Positions 9,991 through 20,376 of a stretch of DNA of 64,000 bases are shown one piece after another. Under the pieces are notes generated by a model that did not search any database, was not told the origin of the DNA, and worked only from the letters and a program-made list of their open reading frames with translations. The stretch covers positions 1,033,001 through 1,097,000 of the forward strand of contig OZ025207.1 of NCBI GenBank assembly GCA_964019055.1, given 5' to 3'. The position numbers and the translations under genes are program-made. How positions within the stretch are numbered: the first letter of the stretch is position 1; each line of letters opens with the position of its first letter. The stretch comes from Anthopleura xanthogrammica (Eukaryota; Cnidaria; Anthozoa; Actiniaria; Actiniidae).

Positions 9991-12900
9991 CTATAAAAAG
10001 GCTTTCCTATAAAAATATGTCTTCAAGTGTTCTTTAAAAGTAGCTAATGATGTAATATGCCTAATACTAGATGGTAAAGAGTTCCATTCTACTGGCGCAG
10101 CATATGAAAAAGTCCTACCACCAAGAGTAGGTCGAAGCTTAGTCGGTAGAGGTGCTAATAGAAGCTCATTATTAGACCTAAGATTATAACTAGACTGATT
10201 TTTGATAGAAATTAGATCAGATAAATAACTAGGAGCAAGACCGTGGATAGCGTTAAAAGCGAAAATAAGTATCTTAAAGCGTATTCTAAATCTCACTGGT
10301 AGCCAGTGGAGATCAGCTAAGACAGGAGTAATATGCGAAAAGCGCGGGGTCAAAGACACTAAACGAGCGGCAGCATTCTGTATGCGTTGCAGTTTAGCTA
10401 TTTGATAACCAGGTAGCCCATAGTATAAGCTATTACAGTAATCTATGCGACAGGTTATGAAAGCATTGACTAGAGTAGCGCAAGAATCAGGAGATAGGAA
10501 TTTCCTGATCTTTCTAATACTATATAGATAATAAAAAGAAGATTCGCATATGCTTGCTATCTGCTTATCTAAGGATAAGTTAGTGTCAAAAATAGTTCCA
10601 AGATTCCTGAAAGAAGATGATGGCTTGATTGAAGAATTGCCAACAGTGAGCTGCTCTATTGATTGCTTGGACACTTGCTGTCGCGTGCCAATGATCATGA
10701 ACTCTGTCTTCCCATCATTCATTTTCAATTTGCTGCATGTCATCCATCCTTGAATATCTCTGATGCAGTTCGTCACAGTATCCGTAGCTTCATTTTGGTT
10801 AACCATGCTTCCTGGTTTGAACGAGAGATACAGTTGGCTGTCATCTGCATAAGCATGAGCTTTAACTGAGTGTTTGTTTAGAATCTTAAACAGATCACTG
10901 GCGTAAATGATAAAGAGGAGAGGCCCTAGACAGCTTCCTTGAGGCACACCGCTTGTGATGCTGAACTTCTTAGATATACATCCGTTGATAGAGACACGTT
11001 GACTTCGGCCAGAGAGGTACTCCTTGAACCACGATAGAGCAGGTTCTGAAATGCCAAGGTTTGAATTGAGACGAGCTATAAGAATATCGTGGTCAATAGT
11101 ATCGAATGCAGCGCTCAGGTCCAGGAATACTAGCAATATGACGTTCTGACTGTTCATATCAAGCAGGATGTCGTTGAACACTTTCAGTAATGAAGTCTCC
11201 GTGCTGTGATTTTTGCGATATGCTGACTGCAGTGTTGGATAGAGGTTATTACTGGCCATGTGCTTATGAAGTTGTTGAAATACTGCTTTTTCAGTAAGTT
11301 TAGATGCATAGACAAGGTTGCTGACAGGACGAAGGTTACCAAAAGAAGTGTCAAGCTCTACTTTCTTCAGTCTTGGTTGTACTATTGCTTCTTTCCATAC
11401 ATCTGGGAAGCAGTTCTGCTGAAGAGACATGTTGATCATGGTGGTTATTACTGGTAAAATAGTTGGAATACAGCGTATGAGCAAATATGTAGGCATGGGA
11501 TCCAGCGTACACGACTTCTTCGGTAAAGAAGAAAGCAGGCTAAGAACATCATCTTCTGATAACAGTTCAAAGCAAGTGAATTCACTAACTTGAGAGTCAG
11601 TGACATAAAGGTCAGGCTCATGGTGGGTCGTTGGACAAACATCAAGTTCACTACGAATTTTGGCGATCTTCTGTATGAAGAACTCTCCAAGATCATTAGC
11701 AAGTTGGTTATTATCCTTGTAATCAGGAAAGGACAGTCGTTGTGCCTTAAAAAGAAGACGCTTAGTTGCTTGAAACAATTTACGAGAATCACTGGAGTGT
11801 TCACTTATGAATTCGGTGTAAAATTTCCGTTTAGCTTCATTCATCAGAAAGTTGCAGTTGTTTTTAGCATCCTTTAACAGTTTCAGGTCTCGTGGTAATT
11901 TTGTTCTTCTCCATTTCTTTTCTGCTTTGCGTCTCGATCTTTTTGCTTGCTTGATCTCCTCAGAATACCATGGGACTCGATGACGGATGACCATGGTCTT
12001 TTCTTTCAAAGGGGCGTGAACATCCAGAATAGCAGCAAGAATAGAATTATATGAAGTAGCAAGTTCGTTGAGGTCTGTGGTAGTAGAGTTACATAGATTT
12101 GACGCAGCCATATCAGATGAAATCGCGTCAATGTCAACAGATTTAATCTTCCTGTATGTAATCTTTTCGATTGAGATGTGTGGACGAAGTGCATGGATGT
12201 GGTAGAGAACAGCTAAGTGATCCGAGAACAGGTGGTCAGTACTTGGAGTATCCTTTAGCAGTGAGTCACAGAATCGGGTAATTACCAAATCAAGTGTGTG
12301 GCCATGAATATGTGTGGGCTCTCTAACATGTTGTTCAAGTCCAAATGAGTCAAGTAGGTCACAGAATTTCATTGAATCGGTATCTGATGGATCATCCACA
12401 TGTAGATTGAAGTCACCCATGATAATAACGGGTTCCTTACTTAAGACTGTAGATTCAAGGTAAACAGCAAATTCATCGACGAAATGCGCAGCGGTAACTG
12501 GATGAGCTGTAGAGTAGGGTGGTCTATATACAACAATTACCTTGAAATGAAAAGATCTGACTGTAAGGCTGACTTCACAATATTCAAAGGAACGATAGTT
12601 CGTCGTGAGGGGGGCTTTTTTTCCGACCATGGTATCTTTCACTAATACAGCGATGCCACCGCCTTTGCGATCCTTTCGTGATTGATCAAGAAGATAATAG
12701 CCCGGTGGGGTACAGGCAATCTTTAAAGCCGAGTCATTCTCAGTAAACCAAGTTTCAGTTATAGCAACGAAATCCGGTTTGCGATCGTAGATATAATCAA
12801 GCAGTGAAGTCGACTTGTTTCTTAGGGAGCGTGCGTTAAGTAAACATACTTGAAGGTTGTCTTGTTTGTAGTCCAATGCATCACTTGATGTTTTGTTCAA

Positions 12901-13281
12901 TGGAATGTTGCACAAGTTAGTTGGGTTAACACCTTTGGATGATCTTGATGTGGATTGTAAATAACGAGAAGTAATTCGTTGTCTAATTCTACTGTTTCTC
13001 GATCTTACAGAATTACCAGCCCTAGTTCTGCGAGTTTTCAGTATTCCTTCATTTTTTATAAGCATGTAAAGGTGGTTTGGCAAATAGAACTTAGATCTGA
13101 GGCTGAATAGTTCTTCTCTAGAATAAGTAATTAATCCATTGTTTTTGGCGGGTGAATTTAAATTCACTTTAGGAACTGTAATAGGTCGAGAGTTGAATAT
13201 TTCATCTTCTGGTCCAGGATTTCTTTCTACATCAAGGTGGATGGTTAAATCAACCACAAATAACTTATCTGGTAGCGCCAA
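9991..13281 (-). CDS. LINE ORF2: 2A-like motif, APE endonuclease, reverse transcriptase
   Basis: An open frame of 1096 codons with no internal stop. It encodes the enzyme for target-primed reverse transcription. Residues 17-24 are DVERNPGP, matching the 2A ribosome-skipping consensus D(V/I)ExNPGP; the residue before D is Leu rather than the usual Gly. The AP-endonuclease-like domain spans about 140-365 with ITETW, GGGIAVLV, VYRPP, GDFNLHVDD and SDHLAV. The RT spans about 560-880 with FLDLSAAFDTIDH, GVPQGSCLGPLLF and HAYADD (about 811-814). The C-terminus carries the usual LINE tail (WNSLP). The first codon counted is TTG. An in-frame ATG exists only upstream at 13551, beyond one TGA, so the real start is unresolved. 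Catalytic motifs look intact and the copy seems young. Confidence 0.92.
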   Translation of the reverse strand: MALPDKLFVVDLTIHLDVERNPGPEDEIFNSRPITVPKVNLNSPAKNNGLITYSREELFSLRSKFYLPNHLYMLIKNEGILKTRRTRAGNSVRSRNSRIRQRITSRYLQSTSRSSKGVNPTNLCNIPLNKTSSDALDYKQDNLQVCLLNARSLRNKSTSLLDYIYDRKPDFVAITETWFTENDSALKIACTPPGYYLLDQSRKDRKGGGIAVLVKDTMVGKKAPLTTNYRSFEYCEVSLTVRSFHFKVIVVYRPPYSTAHPVTAAHFVDEFAVYLESTVLSKEPVIIMGDFNLHVDDPSDTDSMKFCDLLDSFGLEQHVREPTHIHGHTLDLVITRFCDSLLKDTPSTDHLFSDHLAVLYHIHALRPHISIEKITYRKIKSVDIDAISSDMAASNLCNSTTTDLNELATSYNSILAAILDVHAPLKEKTMVIRHRVPWYSEEIKQAKRSRRKAEKKWRRTKLPRDLKLLKDAKNNCNFLMNEAKRKFYTEFISEHSSDSRKLFQATKRLLFKAQRLSFPDYKDNNQLANDLGEFFIQKIAKIRSELDVCPTTHHEPDLYVTDSQVSEFTCFELLSEDDVLSLLSSLPKKSCTLDPMPTYLLIRCIPTILPVITTMINMSLQQNCFPDVWKEAIVQPRLKKVELDTSFGNLRPVSNLVYASKLTEKAVFQQLHKHMASNNLYPTLQSAYRKNHSTETSLLKVFNDILLDMNSQNVILLVFLDLSAAFDTIDHDILIARLNSNLGISEPALSWFKEYLSGRSQRVSINGCISKKFSITSGVPQGSCLGPLLFIIYASDLFKILNKHSVKAHAYADDSQLYLSFKPGSMVNQNEATDTVTNCIRDIQGWMTCSKLKMNDGKTEFMIIGTRQQVSKQSIEQLTVGNSSIKPSSSFRNLGTIFDTNLSLDKQIASICESSFYYLYSIRKIRKFLSPDSCATLVNAFITCRIDYCNSLYYGLPGYQIAKLQRIQNAAARLVSLTPRFSHITPVLADLHWLPVRFRIRFKILIFAFNAIHGLAPSYLSDLISIKNQSSYNLRSNNELLLAPLPTKLRPTLGGRTFSYAAPVEWNSLPSSIRHITSLATFKEHLKTYFYRKAFL

Positions 13282-13308
13282 AGTCGTTAATCCATGTCTA
13301 GTTGACTT

Positions 13309-13551
13309 TCAGATTGGAAACTTCAGGTTAGAACTCGATGGTGAACTGATACGCTTCAGTGCCGGTCCGATCTTGACTGTTTTGACTAGTGAAAATCCAT
13401 CCAAATCTTCAATATTGACTAAAGAATATTGTCTTGTAGGAACGAGAAGAACATTAAATACTCGAACAGGTTTAATGTTCAGAGAAAAACCTTTTCTAGT
13501 GAGTAGGAGAATAAAAATTATCCTAAGAGCGGTCATCAGGCGTGCAGCCAT
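13309..13551 (-). CDS. LINE 5' leader ORF with signal-like N-terminus
   Basis: An 80-codon frame from ATG 13551 to TGA 13309-13311. It lies in the same reading frame as ORF2, whose first counted codon is only 27 nt further on. The N-terminus MAARLMTALRIIFILLLTRK is hydrophobic and resembles a signal peptide or membrane anchor. With the TGA read through, the 2A-like motif would lie about 105 residues from this Met. Either the TGA is a single inactivating change or this is a separate small ORF1. No zinc knuckle or esterase domain is present. Confidence 0.5.
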   Translation of the reverse strand: MAARLMTALRIIFILLLTRKGFSLNIKPVRVFNVLLVPTRQYSLVNIEDLDGFSLVKTVKIGPALKRISSPSSSNLKFPI

Positions 13552-13814
13552 TGTGGCGCATACATATCATAGATAAGATAAGAACTAAAGCAGAAGAGAG
13601 TTGGAATCAGAACGAACGCAAGAATAAAAGATTTACCTGCCAAAACTCTGTCAGTTGTTCCTCCTTGGTTGTTCCTCCACCAAGAAAAGTCTCTTCCGTA
13701 ATATAACTATTTATAATTATTCCGACGAAGATTTGAATTACTGAATACATGACTGCAAAAAAAGGAGGTGAAAAGTCACCAAGTTCACCCCCTCCGTCCG
13801 CCCCTGCATTACTA

Positions 13815-14690
13815 ATGCTACTATTATTTCTAAACAACAAAACCACAAAATAATTCGTACATCTTTTGTTCCAACAGTACTAGATGTCGAAAATGTCGAA
13901 AATGTTCGTTATAGCAAAGAGGTGTAATGTGTGACAACTCAACGCATTATCATTTAGTCATTATAATGAATAAGGAAAAACACGCATAGGACAATCGCTC
14001 AAGCGGTTAAGCTTCACCTGCAGCCCTCGAAAAAGTTACCCACAATCCCATTGGAATTTTTTGAATTACGAGTCATCATATATAATATGATAAGAAGTGA
14101 TCGATGTTTATATCAGTAGCCAAGTTAAAAATGTTTACGATTTCGTCTCGCTTACTTCAAATCAACATTTGACCTCATTAAATGTGTAATTTAGACGTTT
14201 ATATTATTATTTTACTTCAAACTTCATCTTTCCTTGATTCTTTTGATATATATAAAGCTATGTTCGTGGGTGCGCATGCTCAGTGCTAGATATCATCCCA
14301 CATCAAAAACTAGCCATTCAATTTATTATAGCGGATCTCCTGTGTGGGACTGCGGAGCAGCATCATACGTCCCATATTGACAACTCGTGGATAGCATAGA
14401 CCCTTTGCATTAAAGGTAGACCCCTTATACACGTGATGTCAAAGTGCTGTTTAGAGATTGGGTTCCCTGTGATCTTCTTGTATGTGTTAACAAGACGGAA
14501 TTCGAGGATTTTAGTAATCTTCAAGACTTTATCTCGCTTTAAATCCACAATCTAACTGGTAAAATAGGCAATTCCAATCGGCCTTATATTTTCCTTCAAA
14601 CTTCTACTTTGTTTAGTTCTTTGTTGTTTTGTTGAGTGAGTGACACATTTGCTTATTCAGACCCCTAACAATAACTCGTTTCTACGCTTC
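13815..14690. other. Spacer with a solo MITE F end
   Basis: No exon recognised. At about 14422-14454 TAGACCCCTTATACACGTGA and following bases match one terminus of MITE F (20242-20376) and are preceded by a second partial copy (14397). The 13955-14032 part is the inverted match to 6686-6765. Confidence 0.5.
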
Positions 14691-14880
14691 GCGTATCCGC
14701 GAGTAAAAGATAACATTTCTGTAACATATTTTTTTGGTATTTTATTTTAAGGTTTATTGTCAGTTATTGACTGTACCCCTCACAATGTGACAAGGCAGAA
14801 AGGTAAATAAGTATTGTTATATTTATTGATATCAATCCAAGCTACCTTCTTGGTTCAAGGAGAGAAAAGGAAAGAGACAT
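14690..14880 (-). repeat. Right copy of the outer inverted repeat
   Basis: Reverse complement of 2755-2920, including TATTTATTGATATCAATCC and TCAGTTATTGACTGTACCCC. It faces the left copy across about 12 kb. Confidence 0.8.
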
Positions 14881-14999
14881 TTATTATCGTATCGTCAGCT
14901 TTGAATGATTTTATGCCCACCAATCTCATTTAGTCTTCAGTGAAGAAATTAAGAGCTTGTTATTTTCAAGATTACTTTATGAATATTATATAAGTCTCT

Positions 15000-16020
15000 T
15001 GTACCATTTCCGTGATGATGATCATGATGATGATGACAATGATAAAGCAGTTAATGATGGTAATGATTATATTTGATGTTAATTTTGATGATAATGGTGT
15101 TGATGATGATAATGGTGTTCGTGATGGTGATGGCAATGGTGTTCATGATGGTGATGGCAATGGTGTTCATGATGGTGATGGCAATGGTGTTCATGATGGT
15201 GATGGCAATGGTGTTCATGATGGTGATGACAATGGTGTTCATGATGGTGATGACAATGGTGTTGATGATGGTGATGGCAATGGTGTTCGTGATGGTGATG
15301 GCAATGGTGTTCGTGATGGTGATGGCAATGGTGTTCGTGATGGTGATGGCAATGGTGTTCGTGATGGTGATGGCAATGGTGTTCGTGATGGTGATGGCAA
15401 TGGTGTTCGTGATGGTGATGGCAATGGTGTTCGTGATGATGATGACAATGGTGTTGATGATGGTGATGGCAATGGTGTTCGTGATGGTGATGGCAATGGT
15501 GTTCATGATGGTGATGGCAATGGTGTTCATGATGGTGATTGCAATGGTGTTGATGATGATGATGACAATGACAATGGTGTTGATGATGATAATGGCAATG
15601 GTGTTCGTGATGGTGATGGCAATGGTGTTCATGATGGTGATGACAATGGTGTTGATGATGGTGATGGCAATGGTGTTCGTGATGGTGATGGCAATGGTGT
15701 TCGTGATGGTGATGGCAATGGTGTTCATGATGGTGATGATAATGGTGTTCGTGATGGTGATGGCAATGGTGTTGATGATGGTGATGGCAATGGTGTTGAT
15801 GATGGTGATGGCCATGGTGTTGATGATGGTGATGACATTGATGTTGATGATGATGATGACAATGGTGTTTAGTGATGATGGTGATGACAATAGTGTTCAT
15901 GATGATGATGACAATGGCGTTTAGTGATGATGGTGATGACAATAGTGTTCATGATGATGATGACAATGGTGTTTAGTGATGATGGTGATGACAATAGTGT
16001 TGATGATGATGCGGCGATGA
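15000..16020. repeat. 24-bp GAT-rich minisatellite ([12 protein letters not shown])
   Basis: About 30 units of a 24-bp repeat (GGTGTTCGTGATGGTGATGG plus CAAT), then TTTAGTGATGATGGTGATGACAATAGTG units. Because the unit is a multiple of three, several frames on both strands stay open for 280 codons (acidic [16 protein letters not shown] and others). It lies just upstream of Ig exons, in the place where the left arm has an (ATC)n tract. It is regarded as an intronic minisatellite, not a protein. Confidence 0.85.
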
Positions 16021-16098
16021 AAATGTTGTACAGTGTTGTTGTCGGTGCTATATATATTGTTTTGGTATTGCAAAACTAATCCATTCTTCCTGACTCAG

Positions 16099-16416
16099 TC
16101 ACTGGTGATATTGCTCCTGACGTGACAACTCCATCCAAATCATACGACGTTAAGGTTGGTGATCGCCTGGAGATAACTTGTAGTGCCACAGGTAGCCCAA
16201 AGCCTAAATTATCCTGGATGGAGGTACAGACGAGTGGCATCCTGTCAACAAGTGTCATAAAGATGACGCAATCCATCAGACTAAAGAATACCCCTAAAGG
16301 TCTTCAACTGGTAATCAGGAATATTTTGAAGAACAATGAAGGAATTTATATTTGTTTAGCGAGCAATAGGGCTGGCGCAGATCGGGTGTCCTTAAAAGTA
16401 GTCGTCCAAGAATTGA
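16099..16416 (+). CDS. I-set Ig exon, right gene, copy 1
   Basis: An exon of 318 bp (106 codons) with acceptor CCTGACTCAG and donor A|GTAAGT, phase 1-1. The translation begins TGDIAPDVTTPSKSYDVKV. It shows I-set hallmarks: LEITCSATG (B-strand Cys), LSWMEV (core Trp), GLQLVIRNI, and GIYICLASNRAG (F-strand Cys). It is paralogous to the minus-strand exon 1376-1690 and almost identical in length to copy 2 at 17240-17557. Because both copies are phase 1-1, they can be spliced together or used as alternatives without a frame change. Probably an extracellular recognition or adhesion domain. Confidence 0.88.
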
Positions 16417-16599
16417 GTAAGTATTTTGATGGATGGATGGACATCATGATTAATAGTCTACTGATGACTTGGGTGTTATACATGATTAGAATATTAAGTG
16501 GTCATAGTTGGAAAGCAGTATTCATACTGAATATACCATTTACATTAACAAGTCATGCCCTACCCTCTTAAAACGAGCAGTTGTTTCAAAATAAACACC

Positions 16600-16985
16600 A
16601 GTCAGGGGCGTAGCCAGGATTTTTCCTTAGGGGGCCCAAAAAACCGTTTTCAGAACATCAACCCAAAAAAAATGCCCACTCAAAAAAACCGGCCAACAGG
16701 ATGGAGGACGGGGTTCCCGGGCCGTCTGCCTAGTCCCCAGCCAGTTATGAAAAGAGATAAATAAGAAGATCAAGTTTCAGTTTATAATGTCCACTATAGT
16801 AGCGTGGCAATGAATATAAAACTGATTTTTTAAAGGCTTTGTATGGGAATGTTTGACGGACGGCAGTCACACCATCAGTAACTCATTACAATAAATAGTA
16901 GTAGTAATAAATAATGAGCAGGAAAGAAATATAGCTAAATTAATTTCCTAATAATACATAAAAATTGCAAAAGAAGTTGGTGTTA
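16600..16985. other. Intron with TE-end-like sequence
   Basis: Intron between the duplicated exons. It includes GGGGCGTAGCCAGGATTTTT, a sequence type common at ends of hAT-like elements in invertebrates. The same block recurs in copy 2 at about 17747-18125. No second terminus was identified. Confidence 0.45.
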
Positions 16986-17239
16986 GGAGATCTGAAGTAG
17001 CTTTGGAAAAACTAATCAATGATGATGATGATGGCAATGGTGGTCATGATGGCAATGGTGTTGATGATGGCAATGACAACACTGTTCATGATGATGATGA
17101 CAATGGTGTTTAGTGATGATGGTGATGACAATAGTGTTGATGACAATGCGGCGATGAAAATGTACATTGTACAGTGTTGTTGTCGGTGCTATTTATATTG
17201 TTTTGGTCTTGAAAAACTAATCCATTCTTCCTGATTCAG

Positions 17240-17557
17240 TCACTGGTGATATTGCTCCTAATGTGACAACTCCATCCAAATCATACGACGTTAAGGTTGG
17301 TGATCGCCTGGAGATGACTTGTAGTGCCACAGGTAGCCCACAGCCTAAATTATTCTGGATGGAGGTACAGAAGAATAGCATCATGTCAACAAGTGTCATA
17401 AAGATGAAGCAATCCATCAGACTAAAGAATACTACTAAAGGTCTTCAACTGGTAATCAGGAATATTTCGAAGAACAATGAAGGAATTTATATTTGTTTAG
17501 CGAGCAATAGGGCTGGCGCAGATCGGGTGTCCTTTCAAGTAGTCGTCCAAGAATTGA
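17240..17557 (+). CDS. I-set Ig exon, right gene, copy 2
   Basis: A 318-bp phase 1-1 exon with the same borders as copy 1. Both Cys (LEMTCSATG, GIYICLASN) and the Trp (LFWMEV) are kept. Compared with copy 1, thirteen codons differ and all thirteen change the residue (D/N, I/M, K/Q, S/F, T/K, S/N, G/S, L/M, T/K, P/T, L/S, L/F, K/Q). The changes fall in predicted loops and exposed strands, not in the Cys/Trp core. This may reflect diversifying selection on a recognition surface. Confidence 0.88.
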
Positions 17558-18293
17558 GTAAGTATTTTGATGGATGGATGGACATCATGATTAATAGTCT
17601 ACTGACAACTTGGGTGTTATACATGATTAGAATATTAAGTGGTCATAATTGGAAACCAGTATTCAAACTGAATATACCATTTACATTAACAAGTCATGCC
17701 CTACCCTCTTAAAACGAGCAGTTGTTTCAAAATAAACACCAGTCAGGGGCGTAGCCAGGATTTTGCCTTAGGGGGCCTCAAAAACCGTTTTCAGAACATC
17801 AACCCAAAAAAACGCCCAACCAAAAAACCGGTCAACAGGATGGAGGACGGGGTTCCCGGGCCGTCTGCCTAGTCCCCAGCCAGTTATGAAAAGAGATAAA
17901 TAAGAAGATCAAGTTTCAGTTTATAATGGCCACTATAGTAGCGTGGCAATGAATATAAAACTGATTTTTTAAAGGCTTTGTATGGGAATATTGGCTGGAC
18001 GGCAGTCACACCATCAATAAATAGTAGTAGTAATAAATAATGAACAGGAAAGAAATATTATAGCTAAATTAATTACCTAATAATACATAAAAATTGCAAA
18101 AGAAGTTGGTGTTAGGAGATCTGAAGTAGCTTTAAAAAAACTAATCAAAGTCAGGTATCCTATAATAGCGGGACAGCGAGATAGCACGAAGAAAAAATTA
18201 TATCAAATGCCATTTTTCCTGTGTCACGTGGTGTGAAACGAAACAATGCACCAGTAATGTCTCACCAGGCTCTTTGCTTTATTTTCTTGGCAG

Positions 18294-18638
18294 TTCCTAT
18301 TCAACCCCCAATCTTAACTCCACTCCAAGACACGATAAACATAAGAGGCAACATGGGTTATACGGCCATTTTCTTTATGTTTATGCAGCATACCCCACCA
18401 GGAACGACTGTCTATTGGGAGCTTCCACCAGCCTTAAAAGTATCTGACAACAGACTTTCGAAAGAGCAGTCTTTCATTACGCAGACCAAATTCATTAATC
18501 ATGTTCTGCAAAAAAGCCAAGAAGGAACAGCGTATATGTTCCTTAAAAACGCAACTCCTCAAGATGCTGGGACGTATAGATGTCGCGTGGTAACGCCCGG
18601 GGGATTAACAACCACTCGAAAAGTTACTCTTCGAATTG
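18294..18638 (+). CDS. Ig-like domain exon, right gene
   Basis: A 345-bp exon (115 codons) with acceptor TTTTCTTGGCAG and donor G|GTAATG, phase 1-1. The translation (PIQPPILTPLQDTINIRGNM onward) is the plus-strand paralogue of exon 308-655. It keeps VYWEL and DAGTYRCRV, and again there is a hydrophobic stretch (AIFFMFM) where the B-strand Cys should be. The order I-set exon(s) then this domain is the same as in the left arm. An ATG-started frame from 18221 extends into the intron and is not the real start. Confidence 0.82.
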
Positions 18639-18699
18639 GTAATGCAAGAAGTATTTATAGCAAACCCTTTTATGTTTACTGTTTAACTTGGAAGTAATG

Positions 18700-19640
18700 C
18701 CTCCCCCCATGTCAGACATCGTGCCATTCTCCTGACAATAAGATTATTTTTCTTCTCATGCACAACTATTATTACCAAACTAGAGGTATACATCCTGGAA
18801 ACCATTGATTGATTGATTGAAGTCGTATTTTCAACAAATATATTTGGGAAATTTTAGTTGTTGAAGACATAGGAATTCCCACAGACATCCACCCTTAGAC
18901 TTGTTATTGATTGTGTGTCGATGTATTTGTAATTATTTTTGTTGACTAATAATAATTTGGTAACATTGGGTAGGTAAAGTGACCACCACCTCCATTCTCC
19001 TTGGTTCATGGTCTTACACACTTAATACATAATAGTAATGTAATGGTTAAATGCATTTGTCGACCACAAGGTGTATCATGACGTGAGACTGGTGGGGGGC
19101 TTGTGGGAATGGATACAAAGTGCTAGCACCATCATTTTTACAAAAGTTACAATTTCCAAATTTACTAAACTTATTTCTAAATCTAAGCCTTATATTCCCT
19201 GATGTTTGAATAATGGTCAGAATTTCTTTGCATTTGTATCTTGGCATCTTTCTATTTTTTTATTTCATTAATGGATATTATTTTTCTACATGTAGATTGG
19301 TATCAAATGCCAAAGAGGCCTTGTTTACCCCAAGGAAAATCCAGTCCTGCTTCAAAGAGATCCAGTCGTGCAACCAACAACGTTTAATATTAATGATGAT
19401 GATATTATTGAAATAATAATAAGTATAATAAGTAGCTATATAATCAATCTAAATTTATTGGTACTAAAGTCATTTTGTAATAAGCAAAACAAGAACTAAT
19501 AAAAGCTCATCGTAATATATAATAAGTAGATGTCTAAAATCTAGTGTGTAATTTATCTAATATCGTATATCTTGTATCTTGTTATCTAATATCTAATATA
19601 TGAATTCTAATAATATCTATCTTATGTCTTATATCTAATA
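18700..19640. other. Spacer, no gene seen
   Basis: AT-rich. ATTGATTGATTGA near 18806 looks like a LINE 3' tail, but no body was recognised. Confidence 0.45.
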
Positions 19641-19649
19641 TGTACATTC

Positions 19650-19685
19650 TATGATAATGATAATAATAATAATAACAACAACAAA

Positions 19686-19716
<31 letters not shown>

Positions 19717-19800
19717 GTTTATTTCCAATTCTTAGGCATTTAGAAATACGAATGCATGATTACAAGCAATTAGATAAAACATTAAACATGTAGAAATCGA
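19650..19800. mobile_element. Truncated non-LTR 3' end with (AAT)n
   Basis: (AAT)n at 19655-19718 followed by AGTTTATTTCCAATTCTTAGGCATTTAGAAATACG. A TTTATT-type segment next to an AAT microsatellite is the pattern of a severely 5'-truncated LINE or SINE 3' end in minus orientation. Confidence 0.5.
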
Positions 19801-20241
19801 AAAAAATAAATAAATATAAAATATCAACTAATATATAAAATATATAAAATATATATAAAATATAAAATATATAAAATATCAACTAATAAAAAGTAACGTC
19901 ACAGTAAGCGTTTTGCGACGGTAAAATTATGATTATAATTATATTTAGTTTATATTTAGTTAATATTTAGTATATGTTCTACCATCCATTTATCTATTCA
20001 AGTTTCAAGCAATAAACCATAACTTGCTGAAAGTGCACCTGGATAGCAGAGGAGAGCCAAGTGAAGTGCTTTGAATGGACGTTGTTGTGAGAGGAACAAG
20101 AAACCCACAGATGACCATCAAAGTAACTTTTTAAATGTCCTGGGATCGAATTGATTCATTATTCTAGGACCGTGGGGCAGAAATGCGTACAAGTTTTGAG
20201 GTTACGCTGAAAACGACTTACAAAATACCTAAGATTTCCTA
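19801..20241. other. AT-rich spacer
   Basis: AATATATAAAATAT-type low-complexity sequence at 19805-19890, then unique sequence. No exon seen. Confidence 0.5.
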
Positions 20242-20376
20242 TAGACCCCTTGCACGTGACGTCAGAGCAGCTCAATTTGGGGGGCAAAACAAAAGAATTG
20301 TAATCTCCTGAGAATATGGAACCTATTGTTCTGCCCTCCAAATTGAGCTGCATTACGACGTGCTGCAAGGGGTCTA
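20242..20376. mobile_element. MITE family F (foldback, 135 bp)
   Basis: TAGACCCCTTGCACGTGACG and further bases at the left end pair over about 43 bp with the right end ending CAAGGGGTCTA. It has no ORF. A partial relative is at about 14397-14454. Confidence 0.75.

Larger units (their letters stand above)
9870..13640 (-). mobile_element. L2/CR1-group LINE, near full length
   Basis: A minus-strand non-LTR retrotransposon. It has an N-terminal leader ORF, an endonuclease-reverse transcriptase ORF, a 3' UTR of about 85 bp and an (ATT)n tail at 9872-9912. Microsatellite tails are typical of L2/CR1-group LINEs. The 5' edge is estimated from the leader ATG (13551) and the resumption of flanking sequence. 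No target duplication was identified. Confidence 0.85.
9126..13806. mobile_element. hAT-like non-autonomous element split by a LINE
   Basis: The termini CAGGGGCGGATACAG and its near-complement CCGTCCGCCCCTG are flanked on both sides by CATTA (9121-9125 and 13807-13811), a putative 5-bp duplication. The CAGGGGCGGA terminus is a common hAT-type end in animals. Without the LINE (about 9870-13640) the element is about 0.9 kb and non-coding. The 5-bp duplication fits a hAT subgroup with short TSDs, but a chance match is possible because nearby flanks are also partly inverted. Confidence 0.55.
15940..18148 (+). repeat. 1.14-kb tandem duplication containing the I-set exon
   Basis: Two direct copies with a spacing of 1141 bp. 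Each contains GCGGCGATGAAAATGT, the I-set exon, a stretch starting GGGGCGTAGCCAGGATTTT, and the end TTAGGAGATCTGAAGTAGCT. Copy 2 has a shortened GAT-rich tract and lacks a few intron bases. The duplication gives the right-hand gene two alternative or consecutive I-set exons. Confidence 0.88.

Noticed and set aside
13139..13576. 145-codon plus-strand frame opposite the LINE leader
   Set aside because: Shadow of the LINE coding strand; no domain.
15012..15942. Open frames of about 280 codons on both strands, including a His-rich one
   Set aside because: Produced by a 24-bp minisatellite; no start context, no domain, open in several frames at once.
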